Assembly: GCA_963742305.1 (NCBI GenBank)
Contig: CAVULN010000024.1
Coordinates: 10,884 to 74,883 of the forward strand
DNA length: 64,000 bases
DNA from: Roseiarcus sp963742305
GTDB taxonomy: Bacteria; Pseudomonadota; Alphaproteobacteria; Rhizobiales; Beijerinckiaceae
Direction of reading: 5' to 3'
Positions 49,981 to 58,579 of the stretch are shown here, in pieces. How positions within the stretch are numbered: the stretch's first letter is position 1; the number at the start of each line of letters is the position of its first letter. A program made the translations under genes and the position numbers. Below the pieces are notes generated by a model, which saw nothing but the letters and a program-made list of their open reading frames with translations, had not been told where the DNA came from and did no database searches.

Positions 49981-51243
49981 GTGATCAAACTCGGGGAACT
50001 CGTGATGATCCTGGAATTGCATCGTCAAGGCGTCTCGGTGTCCGCCATCGCTCGCCAACTTGGAATCGACCGCAAAACCGTGCGCTCGCACCTCGCCAGG
50101 GGCTTGACGGCGCCGGTCTACAAGGTCAGGCCGCCCCGGCCGCGTCTGATCGATCCGTTCGAGCCTTATCTGCGTGAGCGGGTTGTCGCGTTCCCGACCC
50201 TGACCGGGCGCCGTCTATGGCGCGAGCTCAAGGAGCGTGGATATCAGGGCGGATACACGGCGATCACCGACCTGCTGCGCGATCTGCGGCCGCCGCGGAC
50301 GACGGGATTCGAGGTCCGCTTCGAGACGTCGCCCGGCGAACAGGCGCAAGTCGACTTTGCGCAGTTCGTTGTCGAATTTACCGACGAGCCCGGCGTCAGA
50401 CGCATTGTCTGGCTGTTCTCGCTCGTGCTCGGCTACTCGCGATTGATTTGGGCGCGCTTCGTCGTGCATCAGGACCTGCAGACCGTCCTGCGCTGTCATA
50501 TCGCCGCTCTGGAGGCGATCGGCGGCGTTCCCCGCGAAATCCTCTACGACCGCATGAAGACCGCGGTCATCGGCGGGGATCTGGACGGGCTCGTGATCTA
50601 CAATCGCGCGCTCCTCGATCTCGCCTGTCATTATGGCTTCCAGCCGCGCGCCTGCCGGCCGTATCGGGCAAAGACGAAAGGCAAGGTCGAGAGGCCATTC
50701 CGCTATATCCGGGAAGACTTCTTCCTCGCCGGATCCTTCCGCAACCTCGAGGATCTAAACGGCCAGCTCCGGCATTGGCTGGAAACGGTCGCCAATCCGC
50801 GGGTGCATGCGACGACCCGGCGCGTCGTCAACGAGGCGTTCGCCGAAGAGAGAAGCGCGCTCAAGCCCCTGCCGCTCGGCCCTTATCAAACAATCCTTAG
50901 GCTCGAGCGGCGCGTGTCGCATGAGGGCATGGTCTGCGTGGGCGGCAATCTGTACAGCGTCCCGGACACCACGCGCCGGCGCGTTCTGGACGTCCACGTG
51001 CTCGCCGACGCGATCCGCATCTTCGAGGACAGCGCGCTCATCGCTTGTCATGCCCCGCTCGAAGGGCGCGGCGAAAAGCGGCTCGATCCCGCGCACCGGA
51101 AAATGCTCTCTTTGCCGCGCCGACGGCCGCCTGAGGCCAGTCCGCCACTCATCACGCGCGCCGGCGATCGCGTCGCTCGTCGCTCGCTCGACTTCTATGA
51201 GGCTGTCGGGCGCCGGCTGGCCGCCTTGGCAGGCGCCCGATGA
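49981..51243 (+). CDS. istA: IS21 transposase IstA
   Basis: A 420-residue transposase starting at a GTG with GGGAGGGAGGG upstream. It has an N-terminal helix-turn-helix (VSVSAIARQLGIDRKTVRSH), then the DDE catalytic core with VDFAQF (first D), YDRMKTAV (second D) and KTKGKVERPFRYIRE (E), and a C-terminal beta domain. It cuts and joins the element ends together with IstB. Its stop overlaps the istB start by four bases (ATGA), so the two are translationally coupled. Confidence 0.93.
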   Translation: MIKLGELVMILELHRQGVSVSAIARQLGIDRKTVRSHLARGLTAPVYKVRPPRPRLIDPFEPYLRERVVAFPTLTGRRLWRELKERGYQGGYTAITDLLRDLRPPRTTGFEVRFETSPGEQAQVDFAQFVVEFTDEPGVRRIVWLFSLVLGYSRLIWARFVVHQDLQTVLRCHIAALEAIGGVPREILYDRMKTAVIGGDLDGLVIYNRALLDLACHYGFQPRACRPYRAKTKGKVERPFRYIREDFFLAGSFRNLEDLNGQLRHWLETVANPRVHATTRRVVNEAFAEERSALKPLPLGPYQTILRLERRVSHEGMVCVGGNLYSVPDTTRRRVLDVHVLADAIRIFEDSALIACHAPLEGRGEKRLDPAHRKMLSLPRRRPPEASPPLITRAGDRVARRSLDFYEAVGRRLAALAGAR

Positions 51244-52100
51244 GCGCCCCGGCTGTCATAGATCGCGTCAAGCGCAACCTCGTCGGCTTGAAGATGCCGC
51301 GCGCGCTCGAAATCCTCGACGTCACGCTGCGGGGCATCGAGCGCGGGGAAACCACCGCACTGGACGCTCTCGACATCCTGCTCACCGAAGAGCTCACGTT
51401 GCGGGAGAACCGCCGCGTCAAGATCGCCGTGCAGATGGCGAGGCTGTCGGCCATCAAGACGCTGGCAGGCTTCGACTTCCTCTTCCAGCCGTCGCTCGAC
51501 AAGAACCGCGTCATGGCGCTCGCGCAATTGCAGTTCATCGACCGCGCCGAGTCAGTTCACCTGATCGGCCCGCCCGGCACGGGAAAAACCCATCTCAGCC
51601 TGGCGCTCGGCGTCGAGGCGGTGAAGGCGGGCCGCAGCGTCTACTTCAGCTCCCTCGCCGATATCGTCGCCTCGCTCGCCAAAGCTGAACGCGACGGCGC
51701 ACTGCGCGAGAGGATCCGGTACTTCTGTCGCTTCGCTTTGCTCATCGTCGACGAGATCGGCTACCTCCCAGTCGTTCCTGGCGGCGGGAATCTCTTCTTC
51801 CAGCTCGTCAACGCCCGATACGAAAAGGGCGCCATGATCCTCACCTCAAACCGTGGCTTTGCGGAATGGGGCGAGATCTTCGGCAATTCCGTGGTCGCCA
51901 CCGCGCTCCTCGATCGCCTCCTTCACCACGCGGTCGTCCTGCAAATCGAGGGGTCCAGCTATCGCCTGCGCGAGCACGCCGATCTCTTGCCCGAACACAT
52001 CAGGGCCAAAGCCAACATTCAGACCGCCCCCATCCCGCCGACCCTGCGGCGACGCGGCCGGCCGCCAAAAAACGGAGGAGCCGATCTCACGCAGGGCTGA
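51240..52100 (+). CDS. istB: IS21 helper ATPase IstB
   Basis: A 286-residue AAA+ ATPase with Walker A GPPGTGKTHLS and Walker B LLIVDEIGYLPV, and the SNRGFAEWGEIF sensor region. IstB assembles on target DNA and stimulates IstA-mediated integration. Begins at the ATGA overlap with istA. Intact. The C-terminus is basic and proline-rich. Confidence 0.94.
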   Translation: MSAPAVIDRVKRNLVGLKMPRALEILDVTLRGIERGETTALDALDILLTEELTLRENRRVKIAVQMARLSAIKTLAGFDFLFQPSLDKNRVMALAQLQFIDRAESVHLIGPPGTGKTHLSLALGVEAVKAGRSVYFSSLADIVASLAKAERDGALRERIRYFCRFALLIVDEIGYLPVVPGGGNLFFQLVNARYEKGAMILTSNRGFAEWGEIFGNSVVATALLDRLLHHAVVLQIEGSSYRLREHADLLPEHIRAKANIQTAPIPPTLRRRGRPPKNGGADLTQG

Positions 52101-53144
52101 TCCCCGTCCCCGCCAGACTGGGGAATTTTACTTCGGCGCTTGTGAGGAAAATAAGATCGGCATTTACAGGCAGGCGGGTTCCGGCCGACCTGGCTGAGGA
52201 GGTCGAGCGGCTCTACCGCGAGCGCTACCAGGGTTTTACGGTCAAGCATTTCCACGAGCATCTCATCAAGGATCACGGCTTTGGTTGGGGCTACACCTGG
52301 TTGAAGCTACATCTTCAGTGGGCGGGCGTCGTGGCCAAGGCGCCGCGCAAGGGCGCCCATCGGCGAAAGCGCGTGCGGCGGCCGTTGCCGGGCATGATGC
52401 TGCATCAGGACGGCTCGCGGCACGAATGGCTCGAGGGCGAACCGCCGCTCGACCTGATCGTCACGATGGATGATGCGACGGGGGCGATCTATTCGGCCTT
52501 TCTGGTCGAGGAGGAAGGCACGGCCTCGACCTTCCGGGGCTTAAGCGAGGTTTTCTCGCAGCACGGCCTGCCGATGAGCCTCTATACGGATCGCGGGGCC
52601 CATTACTTTCACACCCCCAAAGCTGGCGGCGAGATCGATCGGGGTCATCCGACCCAGTCGGAAGGGCGCTCGAGCAATTGGGCGTCGAGCATATCGGGGC
52701 CTATTCGCCCCAGGCGAGAGGCCGTTCAGAGCGTACGTTCGGGACGCTGCAGGACCGGCTGCGAAGGAACTCAGGCTCGCCGAAATCGCCACGGTCGAGG
52801 CGGCCAACGCCTTCCTCCGCGAGGTCTATCTGCCGGCCCACAACGCGCGCTTTGCGGTTGAGGCGGCCGGCGAGGGCTCCGCCTTCACGCCCATTCCAGG
52901 CATCGACCTCGACGAGATCCTGTGCGTCGAGGAGGAGCGGCAGGTCGGAAACGACAATTGCGTCTCCTACCGCACGCTGAAACTGCAAATCCCGGAGGGC
53001 CCGATGCGGCCCCATTTCGTCAAGGCGCGGGTCAAGGTGCATGTCTACCCGGACGGCTCGCATGCCGTCTTTCACGGACCGCGCTGCATCGGCCGCTACG
53101 ACGAGAAAGGCAGGCTCAGGACGACCAACGACGCCCTGCGCGCC

Positions 53145-53553
53145 GCTTCGGGATCTGCGCGAAATCTGGCTCTCCGAAAACCGCGCTGTCGCCGACGCCG
53201 CGATGACAACCTTCGCCGAGAAATACGCGCCCAAGTACGACAAGGCCGCCGATTGCCTTCTCAGGGACCGCGACGCATTGTTGGCGTTCTTCGATTTCCC
53301 TGCCGAGCATTGGACGCATCTGCGGACATCGAATCCGATTGAAAGCGCCTTTGCGACGGTTCGCCATCGCACGGTGCGCATGAAAGGTGCGCTCTCGCAG
53401 GACACGGCGCGGCTCATGGTTTTCAAGCTGATCATGGCGGCGGCGAAAAACTGGCGGCGCCTGCAAGGACAAAATCAGTTGCCGAAGATCGTCCGCGGTG
53501 TAAAATTCCGCGATGAAATCGAAGTCGCGAACCAAGAAATGTCCGCCGCTTGA
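53145..53553 (+). pseudogene. IS256-family transposase, C-terminal fragment
   Basis: Only the last part of a mutator-type transposase remains. The frame reads ENRAVADAAMTTFAEKYAPK, then FFDFPAEHWTHLRTSNPIES with the conserved E at the end, and GVKFRDEIEVANQ before the stop. The start and the first two catalytic aspartates are missing because the fragment abuts the ISNCY piece on the left. The fragment cannot be active. Confidence 0.85.
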
Positions 53554-53562
53554 TCCACGCCG

Positions 53563-54089
53563 TCACCCAAAATCCAGCATAGCTCTGGGCGGGATGACCC
53601 AGCACTGTCGGCGATGGGGCTGGAGAATGTTTTTTTGAGCGCCCGCCCGATCGTTAAGTCGCTGGCGCGATCGACAATGCAGAGTTCCACGACCTTGCTC
53701 TCCAACAACCGCAAGGTCCAGCGCGCGCGGCCCTTGGGCGGTTTGGAACAAGCCAAGGCAATCAGTTTGGCTTCCTTCTCGCCGTCGAAAATCCGCGCAA
53801 CCGCCGGCGTCGCGCGTTGCTTGCGGCTCAACACCGCCTCGAAGCCCTGTTCCACCAGTTGCTTGCGCACCCGGTAAACCATGGATGGGCTGGTCTCCAG
53901 CGCTTCGATGATCCGGCCGTCGCTCCAGCCTTCGCCGGCTTCCGAGACATCGGCCTTCAACAAGATCCGCGCCTTCAGCAACCGCTGGGCCGGGCTCTTT
54001 CCTTTACTGATCAGGGCTTCAAGTTGCTCCCGCTCATCCGGGCTCAACCGCACCCCATACTTCTTTACTGAAATCTCCTTCGCAGCCAT
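53563..54089 (-). pseudogene. IS630-family transposase, N-terminal fragment (first copy)
   Basis: From ATG 54089 the frame gives the helix-turn-helix region (YGVRLSPDEREQLEALISKG, then SDGRIIEALETSPSMVYRVR). It reaches a run of seven A (coding strand) at about 53630; reading across in the -1 frame gives the family continuation NILQPHRRQCWVIPP. The frame then stops at LDFG, where the IS256 fragment abuts it. The catalytic DDE domain is missing. The A7 run matches the slippage sites of the other IS630 copies here. Confidence 0.82.
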
Positions 54090-54163
54090 GATCGCCTCCG
54101 TCGTCCGCACCGTCGTCGAAGCAAATCATCAAAACCTTTCAAACTGATTGAAGCGGGCGACTA

Positions 54164-55209
54164 GAGCGGGATGAATTTGGATTAAATCGACGGGGATTCC
54201 CGAATCGGAGATTTTCTGAATTCAGGGTGCTGGCTGGAAGGAGGCCAGCATGGATGGGAAGGCCTTATTCGAACGATCTTCGTGAGCGGGCGGTCGGAGC
54301 GGTTTTGCACGGCGGACTTTCGCGCCATCGAGCGGCGGCTCAGTTCGGCGTTGGGGTCAGCACGGTCGTCAACTGGGTGCGGCGGTTTCACGAGACGGGC
54401 AGCGTGGCGCCGGGCCAGATGGGCGGACACAAGCCGAAGGCGATCCGCGACGGGCACGCGGCCTTTCTGTCCGAGCGCATTCGGCAAGGAGCCTTCACGC
54501 TGCGCGGGCTGGTGGCGGAACTCGCCGGGCGCGGGCTCAAGGTCGACTATCGCTCGGTGTGGAATTTCGTCCACGCGGAGAAGCTCAGTTTCAAAAAAAA
54601 GCGTCGTGGCGAGCGAGCGCGAACGGCCCGACGTCGCGCGAAGGCGGGCGCAATGGAAGAAGCGTCAGGACCAGATCGAGCCCGAGCGTCTGGTGTTCAT
54701 TGATGAGACCTGGACGAAGACCAATATGGAGCCGCTTCGCGGCTGGGCGCCGCGGGGCGAAAGGCTGGTGGCCAGCGCTCCCCACGGCCATTGGAAAACC
54801 ATGACCTTTGTCGCCGCGCTTCGCTGCGACCGGATTGAAGCGCCGTGGCTGCTCGATGGCCCAATCAATGGCGAGGCGTTCAAGACCTACGTCGAGAAGG
54901 TGCTCGCGCCCACCCTCAAGCCGGGCGATCTGGTGATCATGGACAATCTCGGCAGCCACAAAGGCGGCGCCATCCGCCGGGCGATCCGGGCGGCCCGCGC
55001 CAAGCTCTTCTTCCTGCCCAAATATTCTCCTGACCTGAACCCAATCGAGCAGGTCTTCGCCAAGCTCAAGCATCTCTTGCGCAAAGCTGCCGCCCGAACA
55101 ATCGAAACCCTCACCGCCGCGGTGGGCGAACTGCTCGGCGCCTACACCGCCGAAGAATGCGCAAACTACTTCACCAATGCAGGATACCAAGCCTAATCTC
55201 ATCACGCTC
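54164..55209 (+). mobile_element. IS630-family element (second copy)
   Basis: A 1046-base element flanked by TA on both sides (54162-54163 and 55210-55211), the IS630 target. Ends are imperfect inverted repeats: left GAGCGGGATGAATTTGGATT; right, read inward, GAGCGTGATGAGATTAGGCT. One transposase gene lies within. Confidence 0.85.
54254..55196 (+). CDS. IS630-family transposase with frame change at an A8 run
   Basis: The first frame from ATG 54254 encodes the helix-turn-helix part (MGRPYSNDLRERAVGAVLHG, then FGVGVSTVVNWVRRF). It ends near FVHAEKLSFKKK at a run of eight A (about 54593-54600). The catalytic part, SVVASERERPDVARRR and then VFIDETW (D), VIMDNLGSHK (D) and LNPIEQVFAKLK (E), lies in a frame that needs +1 or -2 movement. 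In the other IS630 copies a -1 step suffices; here the A-run is out of register by one. It is either slippage by polymerase or ribosome, or an indel that inactivated it. Confidence 0.8.
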
Positions 55210-55263
55210 TAGCGCGCCGCACCAGATACCCCATATTTCACATGATGACGACCCTTTTTCTTA

Positions 55264-56199
55264 GTGTCTATCCGGGAACATATTAAATCGGCTAAGTCAT
55301 TTGTGATTCAAGGGGGGCGGCCTGATTCTTTGGGGAGCCGCCGCCGATGTGGACGAAGGAAAACCGCGCTCGCTACGACCGCAGCCGCCTGCGCTATCCG
55401 TCTGACCTGACCGACGAGGAGTGGGCGCTGATCGAGCCGCATATTCCCCCGGCCAAGCGCGGCGGCAACAAGCGAACGGTGAAGCTGCGCGAGGTCGTCA
55501 ACGGGCTGATGTACATCCTGAGCGCCGGTTGCCAGTGGCGGGCGATCCCGAAAGACCTGCCTCCGCGCTCGACGTTGTACGATTATTTTGACCTGTGGAA
55601 CTGGGACGGCACGCTCGATCGGATCCATGACGCCCTCTATGTCGAATGCCGCGAAAGAGCAGAGCGCGAGGCTTCTCCGACAGCGGCCATCATCGACAGC
55701 CAGAGCGTGAAAAGCGCTGAAAAAGGGGGGCTCACGACCCGCATGGGTACGATGCGGGCAAGAAGATCAAAGGCAAGAAGCGGCATATTCTCGTCGACAC
55801 GCAGGGCCTCCTGATGCACGCCATCGTGCATGGCGCCGATGTTCAGGACCGCGACGGCGGCGTGCTCCTGATGGCGACGGTGTTCGGCCTCTATCCCTTC
55901 CTTCTGAAGCTCTACGCCGATGGCGGATATCAAGGGGCGCAGTTCCAGGATGCGCTGGGAGCCATTCTCAAGCGCGTGAACGTCGAGATCGTCAAACGCT
56001 CCGATCAAGCCCAGCGCTTCGTCGTCTTGCCCAAACGATGGATCGTCGAGCGAACCTTCGCCTGGCTCGGACGATGCCGAAGGCTCGCCAAGGATTGGGA
56101 GTGCCTCAATCGCAAGGCGCTTGCCTTCCTCAAGCTCGCTTCTATCCGCCTCATGACGCGAAAATTATGCAATTCAAGATGATGTTTCCGGACAAACTC
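55264..56199 (+). mobile_element. IS5-family (IS427 group) element
   Basis: A 936-base element flanked by TA (55262-55263 and 56200-56201). Imperfect terminal inverted repeats: left GTGTCTATCCGGGAACAT, right read inward GAGTTTGTCCGGAAACAT. One transposase gene in two frames with a slippage site. No recognisable internal damage. Confidence 0.85.
55347..56182 (+). CDS. IS5-family transposase with -1 slippage at A5G6
   Basis: The first frame (MWTKENRARYDRSRLRYPSD onward) contains the DDE fold's first part with AAIIDSQSVKSAEKGG. At A5G6 (55720-55730) a -1 step continues with AHDPHGYDAGKKIKGKKRHI and LVDTQGLLMHAIVHGADVQD, then ADGGYQGAQF and PKRWIVERTFAWLGRCRRLA with the E. This is the programmed frameshift known in IS427-group IS5 elements, so the gene is likely functional (about 278 residues). 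Without slippage only a truncated protein would form. Confidence 0.88.
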
Positions 56200-56296
56200 T
56201 AAATCACCTTCAACAGCGTTTATCGTGCCATTTGGCAGATACCACGCTGGTAAAAATCGACTTAGGGCCTTTCTAATTGCGGTGATCTCGTGGTCT

Positions 56297-56476
56297 TTAA
56301 TGTTCTTGATCCTCTTTTGGTTTATCGCGAAATGAATGCCTTGTCCGAACCAACTTACTCGCCTTCTTCTTGCGGTGTTTCGCAGGTTCGGACTTTGGCT
56401 TCGGCTTGTAGGCCAAGACGACATCAGCGATGGCATCGAGGGCCTTTGGCACATGTTCCGGAGTTGGCTTCGTCAT
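56297..56476 (-). CDS. small passenger protein of the IS1595/ISXO2 element
   Basis: A 59-residue protein whose ATG overlaps the transposase stop (ATGA at 56473-56476), so it is translationally coupled. Sequence: MTKPTPEHVPKALDAIADVV, then a very lysine-rich tail (KPKPKSEPAKHRKKKASK). Small basic proteins in this position occur in other ISXO2-like elements; their role is unknown, perhaps DNA or nucleic-acid binding. Too short for routine gene calls. Confidence 0.65.
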   Translation of the reverse strand: MTKPTPEHVPKALDAIADVVLAYKPKPKSEPAKHRKKKASKLVRTRHSFRDKPKEDQEH

Positions 56477-56763
56477 TGAATGAGAGCCTTGTACGTGAGC
56501 CTCTTTCCCGCCGTGCCATCTACGAAGCTATCGAGCCGCGTCAAGGTATGGTTCTTGACGTTGCCCTCGTTGAGTCGGAACGCGAACTCTCATCAACGTA
56601 ACGGTCAAGATGCTTCGGGCTGGCGTGATGATAGACGCCGGTCAGGCCGCGCTTCAAGACCGCAAATACGCGCTCAATCCCGTTTGTCGTCACGTCATCC
56701 CGAACATATTCGCCCGCGCCGTGACTAACCGTGTCATGGTCGAAGCCGAAATGATGGATACTA

Positions 56764-57840
56764 GAGCGGAATCCGTTCAGGTTGTGTCGAGGGCTGGGCG
56801 TTCGGCGGGGTCATATCCGCAGGCCCTGAAATAGCTTTGGCAGTCGGCTGGGTTGAAGAGACTGGCGCATCCCTCCAGGATGGCGAGAAGGCCGGCGACG
56901 GTGCGCTCGGCGAGTTTTCGCAGCGTGCTTTTCAGTTTGGAGATCGCCATCTCGATGGGGTTGAAGTCCGGGCTGTAGGGCGGCAGGTATCGGACCGTGC
57001 AGTTTTTCCTGGCCAGGATTTCCGCCACTGTCGGGCTTTTGTGAGCCTTGAGATTGTCGATCACGACGATGTCGCCCTCCTCCAAAGTCGGCAGGAGATG
57101 GTGCTCGAGCCAGGCTTCGAAGGTCTCGGCGTTCATGGCGTGGTCGTAGGCCTTGGGAGCGACGACGCCTCTCAGGCGCAGGCCGAAGACGAAGGTGATC
57201 GCTTTGTAATGCCCATGCGGAACGCCGCAGCGCAGACGTTGGCCGCGTCGGCGCCGGCCGTAGCGGCGCGCCATGTTGGTCGTCGCCGCCGTCTCATCGA
57301 CGAACACCAGTTTCAGCGGATCGAGGTCGAGTTGACCGTCGAACCATCGCCGCCGCCGCTCGAGGACGTCCGGGCGGTCCTGCTCGCTCGCGTGCGCGGA
57401 TTTTTTTTGAACGTGATGTCGTGGCGGTCGAAAAATCGCCAGATCATCGACGGCGACACCTTCTCGCCTCGCGCTCGCTCCAGACGGTCGCAGATTTCGT
57501 GGAGCGTAAGGTCGGGCTCGCGCCGATGAAGGCCAAGCAGAAAATCCGCGTGCGCCTCGACGCGCTGTGAACGCGTATCGCCGCCCATCGGCAGCGGCGC
57601 ATAGCTGCCGCGCTCGTGCAACGCCGCCACCCAACGGATCGCGCTGGAGAAGCTCACCCCGAACCGCCGCGCTGACCCACGACAGCTCAGGCCTTCCTCG
57701 CAAACCGCCGAAACCACCCGCTTGCGCAAGTCCTCCGACAAAGGCCCCATCCTGCGCCGCCTCCAATTCGGCGCACCTCAAGAATCACTTTTTCAGTGCG
57801 TTGGGAACGCCGACCAACTCAACTCGGCCGGAAACCGCTC
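56764..57840 (-). mobile_element. IS630-family element (third copy) inserted in ISXO2
   Basis: A 1077-base element flanked by TA (56762-56763 and 57841-57842). The ends share GAGCGG-NN-TCCG: left GAGCGGAATCCG, right read inward GAGCGGTTTCCG. It lies inside the ISXO2 transposase gene, with its own transposase on the same strand. Confidence 0.88.
56777..57750 (-). CDS. IS630-family transposase with -1 slippage at A8
   Basis: From ATG 57750 the helix-turn-helix part (MGPLSEDLRKRVVSAVCEEG, then FGVSFSSAIRWVAALH) runs to ITFKK at a run of eight A (T8 on the top strand, 57401-57408). A -1 step gives KSAHASEQDRPDVLERRR and the catalytic part: VFVDETAATTNM (D), IVVIDNLKAHK (D) and NPIEMAISKLKSTLR (E). 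Read through, the protein is about 324 residues. It looks functional if slippage occurs. Confidence 0.87.
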
Positions 57841-58579
57841 TAGCGTACGCGCCGCTTTCATCAGTATGGAGCGTCGAGCCGACCTCGATATGCCGCTCAA
57901 TGACGGCTTGCACTGTCACCCTATCCACGCCGTCGATAGGCATTGCAACCGTACGTCCACCACGCTCGCGCATGCCGATGACCGGCGTCTTGCTTACGGT
58001 TCCGCGACCGGCCTTGAGTTTCTTGGATTCGTGCTTGTTCATCTCCTTCCCACCGACAAAGGTTTCGTCGATTTCGACAATGCCTTGCAACATTTCGAGC
58101 TTCGATCCGCACGCCTCGCGGAGACGATGAAGGACGAACCAAGCGGACTTTTGCGTGATCCCGATTTCCTTTGCGAGTTGCATGGACGAAATGCCTTTGC
58201 GCGCCGTGACAAGCAGATACATCGCGTAAATCCACTTGTGCAACGGAACGTGCGACCGCTCGAAAATCGTTCCCGTGCGGACGGTGAAGTCCTCTTTGCA
58301 TTGGTTGCAGCGATAAAATCCGTCCTTGCGCGCTGTCACGCGATCACCAAAGCCGCAAACCGGGCAGCGCGGACCATTCGGCCAAAGGCGCCCCTCAAGA
58401 TAGATCCGCGCCGTCTCTTGGTCTGGGAACATCTCAAAAAGCTGGAAGGTGGAAATTGTGCTCTTGGACATCGCGCAACCCCTTGGCTGCGCGCCGAAAA
58501 TGGCATAAAATTAAAAGGGAGTCAAGTATATAATTCCCCTATTTTGGCGTCGGGAGCCCTGCTTAACAAGGAGCGAAGA

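Larger units (their letters stand above)
49835..52168 (+). mobile_element. IS21-family element inserted in the ISNCY transposase gene
   Basis: A 2334-base element. Its ends are imperfect inverted repeats: left TGTGAGTGCCGGACG, right (read inward) TGTAAATGCCGATCT, both starting with TG. Each end carries an inner AAAATTCCCCAG copy. A 5-bp duplication GGCAG flanks it at 49830-49834 and 52169-52173, as expected for IS21 transposition. istA and istB are both intact, so it may still be mobile. Confidence 0.92.
49629..53145 (+). pseudogene. ISNCY-family transposase, split by IS21 and frameshifted
   Basis: The first piece, 49629-49834, has GGGAGGG before its ATG and encodes the helix-turn-helix region (LNQAEAAELLGVSERTFRRW) up to GRLGKASG. 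It resumes after IS21 at 52174 with RVPADLAEEVERLYRERYQG and the integrase core (MLHQDGSRHEWLEGE, IVTMDDATGAIYS, LYTDRGAHYFHTPKAG). Removing IS21 and one GGCAG copy joins the pieces in frame. Two more frame breaks follow: a lost G near 52657 and a lost base near 52760, with GRSERTFGTLQDRL and later LPAHNARFAVEAAGEGSAF in successive frames. The 3' end is lost where the IS256 fragment begins. Confidence 0.87.
56473..58471 (-). pseudogene. IS1595-family (ISXO2-like) transposase, split by IS630
   Basis: From ATG 58471 the frame gives the zinc-ribbon CPVCGFGDRV...CNQC and the catalytic IDETFVGG and HTDESGAYA up to 57842. The rest resumes at 56761 after the IS630 element (third copy): SIHHFGFDHDTVSHGAGEYV, then TTNGIERVFAVLKRGLTGVY. 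Removing IS630 and one TA rejoins SGAYASIHHFG in frame. A second break is present: an extra AG near 56587-56592 (GATGAGAGTTC for GATGAGTTC) shifts the frame before the C-terminal FRLNEGNVK. The original protein would be 305 residues. Confidence 0.88.
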
